NCBI GenBank assembly: GCA_030840675.1
Contig: JAVEEA010000094.1
Coordinates: 1-57,410, forward strand
Source of the DNA: Pyrinomonadaceae bacterium
GTDB lineage: Bacteria; Acidobacteriota; Blastocatellia; Pyrinomonadales; Pyrinomonadaceae
Direction: 5' to 3'
Length of the DNA stretch: 57,410 bases
Numbering within the stretch: position 1 is the stretch's first letter; every line of letters begins with the position of its first letter. The position numbers and the translations under genes are program-made. A model generated the notes under the pieces. The model worked only from the letters and a program-made list of their open reading frames with translations, ran no database searches and had not been told where the DNA came from. Below, in pieces: positions 18,736 to 28,070 of the stretch.

Positions 18736-21114
18736 ATGGACATGAAACCAATGTCGCTGGAACCTATGCAGATCTTAAGAGGCGAAGTTAACTCGCAGGA
18801 TAACGTCGTTCGCGAGTGGGTCGTGCGTTATGTGCCGGCTTTGTTTGCTCCGGCCGCGACCGCGTGCCTGATCCAACTCACCTGGCCTTTCCTGGCGGCC
18901 AACCCCGTTTCCCCTTATCTGTTCGCGGTAATTCTCTGTGTCTGGTATGGCGGACTCGGACCGGGCTTGGTGTCCGTCGCGTTCTCATTTTTTTTGGCCG
19001 GTTTCTCCCTGTATGAACTATCGGGTTTTCCGCGACGGGAGGATCTGGTTCGCCTGCTGCTTCTGGCGGTGATTGGTTCACTCATGAGTATTATGAGCGA
19101 GCTGATGCATCGGGAAAGACGGCGCGTGCAAACCGCCCTTAAGGCATCGCGGCAACTCGCAATCACCCGAGGCATCGCCGAACGCCAGCAGACAATGGCG
19201 GCATTGGAAAAAAGTGAACGCGCATTGCGGGAGTTGGCGCGGGAATTGGAGAGCGAGCGCGGCCTTTTGGTTGAGGCGCAGACCCTCGCCAAGCTCGGCA
19301 GTTGGCATAGTGATCTGCGCACCGGGCGGGTGAGCTGGTCGGCGGAAAACCACCGCATCTTCGAAACCGATCCGGACACGTTCGTCCCGAGCTACGAGGC
19401 GTTCTTGCAATTCGTTCATCCCGCCGATCGGGAAATGGTGGCCCAGACATTTCTAGAATCATCAGCGACAGGCGCCGCAGTGCAGTTCGAACATCGGTTG
19501 TTGCTGCCTGATGGACGGATTAAGTTCGTAGAAGAACGCTGGCAGGTTTTCCAGGATGAGCAACGGCAGCCCGTTCGCGCTGTCGGCACCTGTCTGGACA
19601 TCACCGAACGCAAACGAGTCGAAGACAAACTCGCGCAAAGTGAGAGCCGCTTAACTGAGGCGCAACACCAGGCCCATGTCGGCAGTTGGACCAGCGATCT
19701 GGTTACGAACGAAGTGGTTTGGTCGGATGAACTGTTTCGGATTTTGGGTGTCGCGCCGAACCAAGTTGAGGCAAGTTACGAAGGATTTCTGCGGCGGGTC
19801 CACCCGGACGATCGCGAACGCTGTCGCGTGGCAGTGCAGGAGGCAATCGCCTCCGGCGCACCGCAGAACGTGGAGTACCGAATTCTCCGTGCCGACGGCG
19901 TTCAGCGCACGCTCCACGCGCGGGTCTTTGTGGTCGCCGACGAACAGGGTCAGGTAATCCGTCTCACCGGAACAACCCAGGACGTGACGGAACGGAAACA
20001 GGCTGAGCAAGCTTTGCGAGACAGCGAAGAGCGTTATCGCGAGTTGTTTGAAAATTCCCGCGAGCCTACCTACGTTCATGACCTTAGCGGCAGATATATC
20101 TCAGTAAATCGTGCCGCCGAAAAGTTGACGGGCTACATGCGGGCGGAGTTGCTCGGCAGAAAATATACCGAGTTTATTCCGGGCGAGCAGATGAAATCCT
20201 TTCGCGAACAATTTTGTCGTCAGCTGAAAGAAGAGGGAGAAACCTGTTACGAGTCGGAAGTTATCAGAAAGGATGGCACGTGCGTTCCGGTCGAAGTCAG
20301 CAGTCATCTCATTTTTGAAAACGGAGTTCCCGTGGGAGTACAGGGGACGGCTCGCGATATCACCGAACGCAAGTTTGCCGAACAGAAACTGACGGTCTCG
20401 ACCGCGCAACTGCGCGCCTTGTCAGCCCACCTGCAACTAGCGAGAGAAACTGAGGGCACGCGCATCGCGCGCGAGATCCACGACGAATTGGGTTCGCTGC
20501 TCACCAGTTTGAAATGGGACGTGGAACGTGCCAGCCGCGTTTTGGCAGGCCCGTTGGAGCCGGCGACAATCCTTCAGTTGCAACAGCGGTTTACGGAGTT
20601 GATTAAGCTGAGTGATGTTGCGCTTAGTTCTATTCGCAGGATAGCGTCGGAGTTGCGGCCCAGTGTGCTTGACGATCTGGGCCTGGCAGCAGCAGTCGAA
20701 TGGCATGCACAACAGTTTCAAGGTCGCACCGGAATTGTTTGCGATTGCTTCATGGAAGAAATTAACTTGAACGAGGAACAGTCAACGGCTGTCTTCCGCA
20801 TACTGCAGGAGGCGCTCACAAACGTTCTGCGTCATGCTGAAGCAACCCACGTCGTTATCGAGATGACCAGCGAGGATGGTCACTTCTCACTTTCAGTCAG
20901 TGATAACGGCAAAGGAATCACCGAACCGCAGAAGTCGGGACATCGCTCTTTAGGCATTCTGGGAATGCGTGAACGCGCTCACCTGGTGGGCGGGGAGATA
21001 GTAATTTCAGGAGCCCAGGCAAGCGGGACTACGGTTACAGTGAGAGTGCCCCTCGCCGAGACAACCCCTAAAGTGCGCGAGCAAGCAGCACGCGCGCTAG
21101 TCACGTCTCGGTGA
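18736..21114 (+). CDS. PAS sensor kinase of the NarL partner type (DUF4118-like TM-3 PAS-HisKA_3-HATPase)
   Basis: In this 792-residue kinase a hydrophobic four-helix region (about 30-130) resembles the DUF4118 module of KdpD-like sensors. Three PAS domains follow (about 165-295, 300-425 and 430-555). The dimerisation domain is the HisKA_3 type with H582 in REIHDELGS, and the short HATPase carries DNGKGI. This type pairs with LuxR/NarL-family regulators, and one lies 28 bases downstream, so the two form a cognate pair. The third PAS is closely similar to PAS modules in the kinases at 7385 and 28063. Confidence 0.9.
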   Translation: MDMKPMSLEPMQILRGEVNSQDNVVREWVVRYVPALFAPAATACLIQLTWPFLAANPVSPYLFAVILCVWYGGLGPGLVSVAFSFFLAGFSLYELSGFPRREDLVRLLLLAVIGSLMSIMSELMHRERRRVQTALKASRQLAITRGIAERQQTMAALEKSERALRELARELESERGLLVEAQTLAKLGSWHSDLRTGRVSWSAENHRIFETDPDTFVPSYEAFLQFVHPADREMVAQTFLESSATGAAVQFEHRLLLPDGRIKFVEERWQVFQDEQRQPVRAVGTCLDITERKRVEDKLAQSESRLTEAQHQAHVGSWTSDLVTNEVVWSDELFRILGVAPNQVEASYEGFLRRVHPDDRERCRVAVQEAIASGAPQNVEYRILRADGVQRTLHARVFVVADEQGQVIRLTGTTQDVTERKQAEQALRDSEERYRELFENSREPTYVHDLSGRYISVNRAAEKLTGYMRAELLGRKYTEFIPGEQMKSFREQFCRQLKEEGETCYESEVIRKDGTCVPVEVSSHLIFENGVPVGVQGTARDITERKFAEQKLTVSTAQLRALSAHLQLARETEGTRIAREIHDELGSLLTSLKWDVERASRVLAGPLEPATILQLQQRFTELIKLSDVALSSIRRIASELRPSVLDDLGLAAAVEWHAQQFQGRTGIVCDCFMEEINLNEEQSTAVFRILQEALTNVLRHAEATHVVIEMTSEDGHFSLSVSDNGKGITEPQKSGHRSLGILGMRERAHLVGGEIVISGAQASGTTVTVRVPLAETTPKVREQAARALVTSR

Positions 21115-21142
21115 GAATTCTTTTTGGCCCCGGATACTACAA

Positions 21143-21775
21143 ATGAAGAGAATCCTCATCATCGACGATCACGCCGTGGTACGCGATGGGCTTAAACGGA
21201 CGTTCGAATCGCAGTCCTACTCCGTAATTTTTGGTGAAGCGAGCACCGGCGCCGAAGCGTTGCAACTGGCGCGGGAGCAGGATTGGGACCTGGCCGTGCT
21301 GGATCTCTCATTGGGAGAACAGAACGGGTTGGACGTCTTGAAAGACTTGAAACTGATTCGTCCCCGGCTACCGGTGCTAATCTTCAGCATGCATGCCGAG
21401 GAACAATATGCACGTCGGGCGTTCACCGCCGGCGCCTCGGGTTACGTCACCAAAGACAGTCCCACGCCGGAGTTGGCGAAAGCTATCAATAGCCTGATGA
21501 CCGGAGGCAGGTACATTACTTCCGCTTTGGCGGAAAAAATTGTGTTCGATCTGGGCCGCGGCTCAGATCGCCCGCCTCATGAGAATCTTTCTGATCGTGA
21601 GTTTGAAGTCATGCGACTGATTGCCCTGGGAAGAACTGTGACGGAGATCGGAGATCTGCTTGCGCTCAGCGATAAGACCATCAGCACTTATCGCGCGCGC
21701 CTGCTGGAAAAAATGGGAATGAAGACAAATGCGGAACTCACACGCTACGCGATTCAGAACAAACTCATCGATTAG
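21143..21775 (+). CDS. NarL/LuxR-family response regulator
   Basis: The 210-residue product has a receiver (D54 in VLDLSLGEQNG, Lys in VTKDS) and a C-terminal LuxR-type helix-turn-helix (about 148-205, with LSDREFEVMRLIALG and the recognition helix DKTISTYRARLLEKMG). It binds DNA as a phosphorylation-dependent dimer. It lies 28 bases behind the HisKA_3 kinase, its likely partner. Confidence 0.92.
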   Translation: MKRILIIDDHAVVRDGLKRTFESQSYSVIFGEASTGAEALQLAREQDWDLAVLDLSLGEQNGLDVLKDLKLIRPRLPVLIFSMHAEEQYARRAFTAGASGYVTKDSPTPELAKAINSLMTGGRYITSALAEKIVFDLGRGSDRPPHENLSDREFEVMRLIALGRTVTEIGDLLALSDKTISTYRARLLEKMGMKTNAELTRYAIQNKLID

Positions 21776-22126
21776 AATCTTTCCATAATTTTTTTCTTCC
21801 AACAAATCATGCAATAGGTGAGCTAAAACAAGTTTGCGGTCAGGCAATCCTCACAGGCCACTTCTGGAAAGCCTTACGCCAAAATCAAGCTAAACCCGAT
21901 ATCCCCCGCTACCGGCGATCTATATCCTTAACCTAACCGAGGAAATCGTTGTCAGCAGGATTTGATTATGTTGTGTTCCGACGCTCAACCACGGTGGCTT
22001 ATCAGAAATTTCCCGATGGTACGAGCAGGAATACTGTACTAGGTTAGTGACTACGCAGCAGGCACGGTAGCAGTTGGGAGCAGCGTAAAGTGCTCCACCG
22101 GCCTGTCTCCTCACTGTGAAGCGGGA
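21776..22126. other. Intergenic region
   Basis: There are 351 bases between two NarL-type regulator genes. The region is rather AT-rich just after the first gene, which might end transcription. No gene or clear hairpin was found. Confidence 0.45.
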
Positions 22127-22819
22127 ATGCAGAAATCATATCCTTCATCCGGAGCGAAGCGAGCAGAGTCTGAGGCGGCGGGGCCCGTAATCAGAGTACT
22201 GCTCTTCGATCCTCACTCGCTCGTGCGCGCCGGTATGCGCGCCTTACTCGAACGTGTTCCTGAAATCGAGGTTGCCGAAGCAGCGAACCGCCAGCAAACT
22301 CTCAGCGCAATCAAGGAATACAGGCCCGACCTTGTTTTGCTGGATGTGCCGCTGGCGGGAGTGGCGGGGCTCGGGCTGTTGCGAGAAATTCGCGAGAAGT
22401 ATCCGACCGTGCGGACGATTGTGGTGGCCCAGCACCCCAATGAAGGACTCGCCGTACAAGCCTTGCGATTGGGGGCGTTTGGCTTTCTCACCAAGGGGGA
22501 CGCCGGCACCGAACTGGAAGTCGCCATCAAGACCGTGGCCCGCGGCGAACGCTACCTGGCGGCAGCCCTGTCGCGCCAATCTATCCTTACGTATTTAAGT
22601 GACCCGAATTCGTTTTCCTCGCAACTGACGGCGCGCCAGCATGAAGTCCTGCAGTTGATTGCGGAAGGTCACGCGACCAAAGAGATAGCTCGTCGTCTCA
22701 ACATCAGCGTGAAGACAGTCGAAAGCCATCGCTCACAGATTATGGAACGACTAAATATTCACGACATTGCCGGCCTGGTTCGTTATGCGTTGCGTCTGGG
22801 GTTGGTCAAGTTTGAATGA
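22127..22819 (+). CDS. NarL/LuxR-family response regulator (orphan)
   Basis: The 230-residue product has a 20-residue lead, a receiver (D73 in LLDVPLAG, Lys in LTKGD) and a LuxR helix-turn-helix (LTARQHEVLQLIAEGHATKEIARRL, recognition helix SVKTVESHRSQIMERL). No kinase gene directly adjoins it, and the nearest HisKA_3 kinase (18736) already has its own regulator. It may take phosphate from that kinase too. Confidence 0.9.
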   Translation: MQKSYPSSGAKRAESEAAGPVIRVLLFDPHSLVRAGMRALLERVPEIEVAEAANRQQTLSAIKEYRPDLVLLDVPLAGVAGLGLLREIREKYPTVRTIVVAQHPNEGLAVQALRLGAFGFLTKGDAGTELEVAIKTVARGERYLAAALSRQSILTYLSDPNSFSSQLTARQHEVLQLIAEGHATKEIARRLNISVKTVESHRSQIMERLNIHDIAGLVRYALRLGLVKFE

Positions 22820-23130
22820 TTTCATGCTGACTGAAAGTGAGGTGGCCCGTGTCAGTGTTTTGCTGACAGCCTCTCAGGTTATCCCCGATTGTGCGCAAAG
22901 TCACATAAGCGTTACTGTGATCTCACAAAGGATCACCACTTATTTGCCCCCCGCGTTCGTCCCGGCGCGACTCAAGTACTCGGCCATCCAGGAATCGTTT
23001 AACCGGCGTCGGAAGATCGATTTAGTCTATGAGGCCTGACTTTTTCTTCCCCAGGCAACTTTAGCTTCAAGGTTGATCCCCTCGCGTCGAAACCGGCTGG
23101 TATGCGTCGCCGCCACTCAGGCTCGTTAGA
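22820..23130. other. Intergenic region with small hairpin
   Basis: There are 311 bases between the orphan regulator and the AAA+/receiver gene. A short dyad (TGTCAG-7-CTGACA) near 22850-22870 could be a weak terminator or operator. No gene is supported. Confidence 0.45.
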
Positions 23131-23157
23131 TTGACGCTGGTCCAGGATATGAGTTTT

Positions 23158-24606
23158 ATGTACAGCGAAACCTTCCTCAGTAATGAACCCTTGCCTTCGC
23201 CCGCGCTACCTGACCTGGCGGGTTCTGATCTGGTAACGCTGTTATCGCAGAAGGTTGTGGGCCAATCGACTGCTACCAAGGCAATTGTTCCCTATGTCTA
23301 CATGTATCAATCAGGCTTAGCTCCGGTGGGCCGGCCCGCGGGCGTCTTCCTGTTGTTGGGACCAACGGGTACCGGCAAGACTAAAACAGTCGAGGCGATT
23401 GCCGAACTTCTGCATGGCGACGAAAAGAAGATTCTCAAGATTGATTGCGGCGAATTTCAGATGGAACATGAAACCGCCAAACTGGTTGGGGCTCCTCCCG
23501 GATATCTCGGTCACCGTGAAACCGTCCCGCTGCTTACCCAACAACAGCTGACAGACGTCACCAGTCCCGCCTGCGACTTGGCACTGGTGTTATTCGATGA
23601 AATCGAAAAGGCCGCCCACTCAATTACCAAACTGCTGCTGGGCATTCTCGATAAGGGGATTTTGCGACTCGGTGACAACACAAGTGTAGATTTTGAGAAG
23701 TGTTTGATTTTCTTCACAAGCAACCTCGGCGCGCGGGAGATGATGAAAGAGATCAATCCCAACATTGGCTTTCAGAGTTCGGTGGGGAAGTCGCAGGCAG
23801 AAGTCTTTACCCGCCTGGAGAGTATTGCGTTGGGTGCCGTGCGCAAGCGGTTTTCGCCTGAGTTCGTCAATCGCATCGATGCTGTCGTTACCTATAACCC
23901 GCTCGACGCGGAAGCTATCGAGATGATTCTGGAGCACGATCTACTTGCGCTTCAGGAGCACGTGAACCTGCGCCTGGGCGACCGGTATTTTTCGCTCGAG
24001 GTTACCCCGGGCGCAAAGGAGTTCCTGTTACGAAAGGGAGTTAGTCAGGAGTACGGCGCCCGCGAACTCAAACGCACCATTCATCGCCAGCTTACGCAAC
24101 CGTTAGCAACTATGGTGGCGCGCGGCGAGATCCGGCCTGGCGCGCAGGTCAAGATTTCAATCGGACCAACCGGAGATAGTCTGGCCATCGAGTGTCTGGG
24201 CGGAAATCCGGTCATGGTGCGCAGACAGCCGACGATACTGATCGTGGATGACAACCACGACTTGTTGTTCTTCCTGGCGGCCGAGTTGAAAGAGGAACGG
24301 TGGGAAATTCTGATCGCGGAAAATGCGGCGCAGGCACGGCTCGCGTTTTACCAGTGCCGCCCGGACGCAATCCTGGTCGACTACATGCTGGGCGAGGACG
24401 ACGGGTTGAAGCTGGCTTTGGAGTTTCAGGCACAAGCGCCGTTGAGCCACACTATTTTGATGACCGGCGGCGGGGTTTCCGATGAGTTGCAAACGCTGTG
24501 GCTCGATCGGGCACTCCCGGTGTTGTACAAACCGTTCCTGGCCCAGGACGTAATTAATCTGGTGCGCGGACGATTCAGTAAAGCGACAGCAGTCGCAACT
24601 GTTTAG
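23158..24606 (+). CDS. ClpB/ClpA-D2-like AAA+ ATPase fused to a receiver domain
   Basis: The product is about 482 residues. A single class-2 Clp/HSP100 ATPase module comes first: Walker A GPTGTGKT (68-75), the pore loop APPGYLGH, Walker B VLFDEIEKA (D147, E148), the Arg-finger segment RFSPEFVNRID and sensor 2 YGARELKR, then the small D2 C-domain. The N-domain and D1 ring of ClpA/B are absent. A complete receiver follows (about 354-475, D408 in LVDYMLG, Lys in YKPF). An unfoldase-type motor under phospho-control is inferred. No ClpP is nearby. Starts at TTG 23131 or ATG 23149 are possible; 23158 has AGGA 10 bases upstream. Confidence 0.88.
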   Translation: MYSETFLSNEPLPSPALPDLAGSDLVTLLSQKVVGQSTATKAIVPYVYMYQSGLAPVGRPAGVFLLLGPTGTGKTKTVEAIAELLHGDEKKILKIDCGEFQMEHETAKLVGAPPGYLGHRETVPLLTQQQLTDVTSPACDLALVLFDEIEKAAHSITKLLLGILDKGILRLGDNTSVDFEKCLIFFTSNLGAREMMKEINPNIGFQSSVGKSQAEVFTRLESIALGAVRKRFSPEFVNRIDAVVTYNPLDAEAIEMILEHDLLALQEHVNLRLGDRYFSLEVTPGAKEFLLRKGVSQEYGARELKRTIHRQLTQPLATMVARGEIRPGAQVKISIGPTGDSLAIECLGGNPVMVRRQPTILIVDDNHDLLFFLAAELKEERWEILIAENAAQARLAFYQCRPDAILVDYMLGEDDGLKLALEFQAQAPLSHTILMTGGGVSDELQTLWLDRALPVLYKPFLAQDVINLVRGRFSKATAVATV

Positions 24607-24686
24607 CCAACGAGAGAATTTTGATGTCTGCAAGTTTTATCAGGATCGCGTGCCGTCCGAACAGGACTGGAGCGCGCGTGTGGCGA

Positions 24687-24720
24687 GGGACGCCGCCTTG
24701 GGGCGAGGGCGGCGTCTCTT
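24687..24720 (+). repeat. Hairpin repeat copy 1 (12-bp stem, conserved loop)
   Basis: The left arm AGGGACGCCGCC (24687-24698) pairs with 24709-24720, with one G-U pair, around the loop TTGGGGCGAG. The loop and inner stem match copy 2, 200 bases downstream. A T-rich stretch follows weakly. It could be a terminator of the AAA+/receiver gene, an interspersed palindrome or a leader RNA element. Confidence 0.6.
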
Positions 24721-24886
24721 TCCAAACTCCGAGGGAGCGCGGAACATTGTTGCGGCGTGTTGGTGCGGGTGAGCATGGTACTGGAAAGTTTTATCGGCGC
24801 CATTGAGCCGAAGCCTGCTCTGCAAAGCTACGACCGAGAAAGACATTCAAATCGCGTGTCGCCTCCAGTAGGCAGGCACGCGCCAC

Positions 24887-24928
24887 GAAGAAGGATGCCG
24901 CCTTGGGGCGAAGGTGGCGTCCTTCTTC
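24887..24928 (+). repeat. Hairpin repeat copy 2 (16-bp stem, conserved loop)
   Basis: The left arm GAAGAAGGATGCCGCC (24887-24902) pairs with 24913-24928, using two G-U pairs, around the loop TTGGGGCGAA. TTTTCT follows, so it could terminate transcription. The loop is the same as in copy 1 while the stem has changed and kept its pairing, as expected for a selected structure. Confidence 0.65.
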
Positions 24929-25037
24929 AGTTTTCTCTAACGGCGAAAAATGACGCTAACGCCATTGTCAGCTGGACCTATGGACCACACGAGTGAACGA
25001 GTAAGCGGATTGACGCGTCCGGGCATTGACCAATGTT

Positions 25038-28000
25038 ATGCGACCGAATTTTCTTTCGACCCCGAATCTTTCCCTGAAGCATCGCTTGCCGTTGCTGATT
25101 GGTGCGCTCCTGCTCAGCGTCATTCTGGCCTCGACATGGGTGTCTTATCGTGGGGTTAAAGAGGCCGCGCTCGAAGTGGGGCGCGAACGTCTGGAGAATC
25201 TTACCAGGCAGTTAGTAAACCTTTCGCAGCAGTCTACCGCCAACCTGCTTAACAAAACATCCGCCGCCGCGAATGAAGCGAGCATTACTGCTTTCCTTAG
25301 ATCTCCGACTCCGAAGACGCGCTCAGACGCCGCCGCGGTGCTGCAGCAGTTCACGGCGCCGCAGGATCCGAACAGTCTGCAAGTCGAACTCTGGAATGCG
25401 AACCGCGAACTGGTATTGACGTTACCCGACGGCGTCGCACGCGAGCCGGCGGAGTTAGACGCCGAGTTTATAGCTGGAAGCGTCGAACCCTTCAAAGCGG
25501 TGGGCCCCATGCGCCTGATTAACGAAACCATTGCGGTGCCGGGCTTGGCAGCGGTGAAGGACAACACGGGAAAGCCGATCGGTTATCTGGTTAGGTGGCG
25601 CCACATCTCTTCGAACCCGCCGCCCCATCAGTTGACTGACCTGCTTGGTAGTGGAGCTCAACTCTATTTCGGAAACCTGCGGGGCGATCTTTTAACCAAT
25701 CTGGAGGGAGTCGTGGCCCAGCCTCAACCCGGCTTGGGATCAGCTCCCGCTATCAGCTACTACTCGCGCAACGGCAATTGGGTGATGGCCCAGGGCCGGC
25801 CAATCGTAGGCACTCCCTGGTTCGTGCTGGTTGAATTTCCGGAACAGCCGTTCTTGACTCAAGCCCATCAGTTTTTGCGACGCGCAATATTCTTCGACCT
25901 TATTTTGCTCGCCTTTGGCATCGCCGCTGCTTTCTCCCTGAGTCGGGGCATCACGCAGCCGCTTCGTTTGCTGACCGACGCCGCGTCGGCAATCGGTGTT
26001 GGCGACTATTCCCGAACGGTTGCGATCCCACGCAAGGACGAGTTGGGCTCTCTGGCTGCCGGCTTCAACGCCATGACAATGAAAGTGCGCGACTACCGCG
26101 GTGAGCTCGAGAGAAAGATTGAGGACTTGCGCGAGAGCGAACAGCGCCTGCAAACGGTCATTGAAAACCTCAACGATGGTTTGGTTATTTCGAATCTTGA
26201 GGGCCAATTATTGAAGTGGAACAAGGCAGCTCTTGAGATGCACGGGTTCGACAGCCTCAATGAATGTCTGCTGAAGCTGCCCGAGTTTGCCAACACCTTC
26301 GAACTCTCGACGCTTGGCGGCGACGTGTTGCCGCTCAGCGAGTGGCCCTTACAGCGGATTATTAGTGGCGAGCGGCTGCACAATCTGGAAATACAAATAC
26401 GACGTCTCGACGCGGACTGGAGCCGGATATTCTGCTACGGGGGAAATATTGTGCGCGAAGCTAACGGAACGTCGCTGGCTTTCCTCAGTATCATTGATAT
26501 CACCGAGCGGAAACGCGTTGAAGAGGAACAGCATCGCCTGGCGTTGCTGGTCGAGTCGTCCGAAGACGCAATCATCGGAAAAAGTTTAGACGGAACGGTC
26601 ACCAGTTGGAATAAAGCGGCGGAAAGACTTTACGGCTATACAGCGGAGGAAATAATGGGCCGCTCGATCGCAATACTGGATCCACCGGAAGCAGCCGGCA
26701 ACGTGGCAGCAATTCTGGACCGACTCAGCCGCGGCGAGAATATCGATCACCTTGAAATCGAGCGGATCACCAAAGAGGGCAGCCGCGTTTTCGTTTCCCT
26801 GACTATCTCTCCCATCAGAGAAAATTCCGACGTCATCACCGGCTGGTCGACAATCGCACGCGACATCACCGCGGCAAAACGCGGAGAGGAAGCGCTCCGC
26901 GATTCAGAGATTCGCTATCGCCGCCTGTTTGAGTCGGCGAAGGACGGCATTCTTATCCTTGACGCTGGGAGTGGCCGGATTCTCGATGTGAATCCATATC
27001 TCAGCGACTTGCTGGGTATGCCTAAGCAGGACCTGTTGGGGCAGGAACTTTGGGAGTTGGGCCCATTCGACGACATAGTCGCTTCCCGGACCGCTTTTGC
27101 CGAACTACAGCAGCGGGGCTACATGCGCTACGAGAATCTGCCGCTGGAAGATCGCGAGGGAACCCTGCGTCACGTGGAATTTGTAAGTAACAGTTACCTC
27201 GCCGGTGAGCGCCGCGTAATTCAATGCAACGTGCGGGACGTGACCGAGCGCAAGTTGGCTGAGGAGGAACTGCGCCAGTCGAAAGAAAGCCTGGAGCAGG
27301 CCCTCGCCGATCTATACACGCGGACTAACGAATTGACTTCCACCACCGCTCAACTCTGGCAGGCCGCCAAACTCGCAACGATGGGTGAGCTGGCGGCCAG
27401 CGTCGCGCACGAGTTGAATAACCCGCTCGCCACCATTTCGCTGCACGCCGAAAATCTGGTGGCCCAGCTGCCGGCTAATGACCCGCACCTGAAATCGCTC
27501 GAAGTGATTGAACAGGAAGTGGCCAGGATGGGCACGCTGGTCGGCAATCTCCTGCAGTTTAGCCGCCGCAGCCACAAGCAGCTTTCCACGGTCGATCTCA
27601 GTGACGAGTTAGCTAACTCGCTCGATTTTATTCAATATCATTTGCGCAGTCATAAGATCGAGATCGTGAGCGAATTATCCGCCGGCCTGCCCACGGTCCA
27701 AGCCGATCGGCAACAGTTGCGCCAGGTGTTTCTCAACCTGTTAACGAATGCGAGCGACGCAATGCCGCAGGGCGGAACGCTGACGGTGCGATCCTTCCTG
27801 GGCACGATGCCGGGAGGGCAAGACGCGGTGATCATCGAATTCTCCGACACCGGCATCGGAGTTCAGCCTGGCGATCTAACCAAACTCTGGGAGCCATTCT
27901 TCACCACCAAACCGGAAGGCAAAGGCACCGGCCTGGGGTTGGCAATTTGTCGCCGCACCATCGAGGAACATCGGGGCAAAATCGAAATTGAGACCGGCCC

Positions 28001-28070
28001 AGGCAAAGGCGTGACGGTTCGCATCGCTTTGCCGGCGACTGATAAAGACATCGAGGTGGCGCGTGAGTAA
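25038..28070 (+). CDS. Membrane sensor histidine kinase (TM-extracytoplasmic-TM-HAMP-3 PAS-HisKA-HATPase)
   Basis: The kinase has about 1010 residues. A first helix (about 15-36) and a second (about 275-295) bracket a 240-residue periplasmic sensor, probably Cache-like. A HAMP domain follows (about 296-350, SRGITQPLRLLTDA...GDYSRTV). Three PAS domains lead to a HisKA H-box with H791 (ASVAHELNNPLAT) and an HATPase ([28 protein letters not shown]). There is no receiver of its own. The downstream REC-headed hybrid kinase overlaps it by 8 bases and is the natural phosphate acceptor. TTG at 25026 is an alternative start. Its first PAS is closely related to the second PAS of the kinase at 32048. 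Confidence 0.9.
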   Translation: MRPNFLSTPNLSLKHRLPLLIGALLLSVILASTWVSYRGVKEAALEVGRERLENLTRQLVNLSQQSTANLLNKTSAAANEASITAFLRSPTPKTRSDAAAVLQQFTAPQDPNSLQVELWNANRELVLTLPDGVAREPAELDAEFIAGSVEPFKAVGPMRLINETIAVPGLAAVKDNTGKPIGYLVRWRHISSNPPPHQLTDLLGSGAQLYFGNLRGDLLTNLEGVVAQPQPGLGSAPAISYYSRNGNWVMAQGRPIVGTPWFVLVEFPEQPFLTQAHQFLRRAIFFDLILLAFGIAAAFSLSRGITQPLRLLTDAASAIGVGDYSRTVAIPRKDELGSLAAGFNAMTMKVRDYRGELERKIEDLRESEQRLQTVIENLNDGLVISNLEGQLLKWNKAALEMHGFDSLNECLLKLPEFANTFELSTLGGDVLPLSEWPLQRIISGERLHNLEIQIRRLDADWSRIFCYGGNIVREANGTSLAFLSIIDITERKRVEEEQHRLALLVESSEDAIIGKSLDGTVTSWNKAAERLYGYTAEEIMGRSIAILDPPEAAGNVAAILDRLSRGENIDHLEIERITKEGSRVFVSLTISPIRENSDVITGWSTIARDITAAKRGEEALRDSEIRYRRLFESAKDGILILDAGSGRILDVNPYLSDLLGMPKQDLLGQELWELGPFDDIVASRTAFAELQQRGYMRYENLPLEDREGTLRHVEFVSNSYLAGERRVIQCNVRDVTERKLAEEELRQSKESLEQALADLYTRTNELTSTTAQLWQAAKLATMGELAASVAHELNNPLATISLHAENLVAQLPANDPHLKSLEVIEQEVARMGTLVGNLLQFSRRSHKQLSTVDLSDELANSLDFIQYHLRSHKIEIVSELSAGLPTVQADRQQLRQVFLNLLTNASDAMPQGGTLTVRSFLGTMPGGQDAVIIEFSDTGIGVQPGDLTKLWEPFFTTKPEGKGTGLGLAICRRTIEEHRGKIEIETGPGKGVTVRIALPATDKDIEVARE

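Larger units (their letters stand above)
24607..25037. other. Intergenic region with twin hairpin repeats
   Basis: There are 431 bases between the AAA+/receiver gene and the next kinase. The notable content is two related hairpins at 24687-24720 and 24887-24928 with the same 10-base loop. Short open frames over them are judged accidental. Confidence 0.55.
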
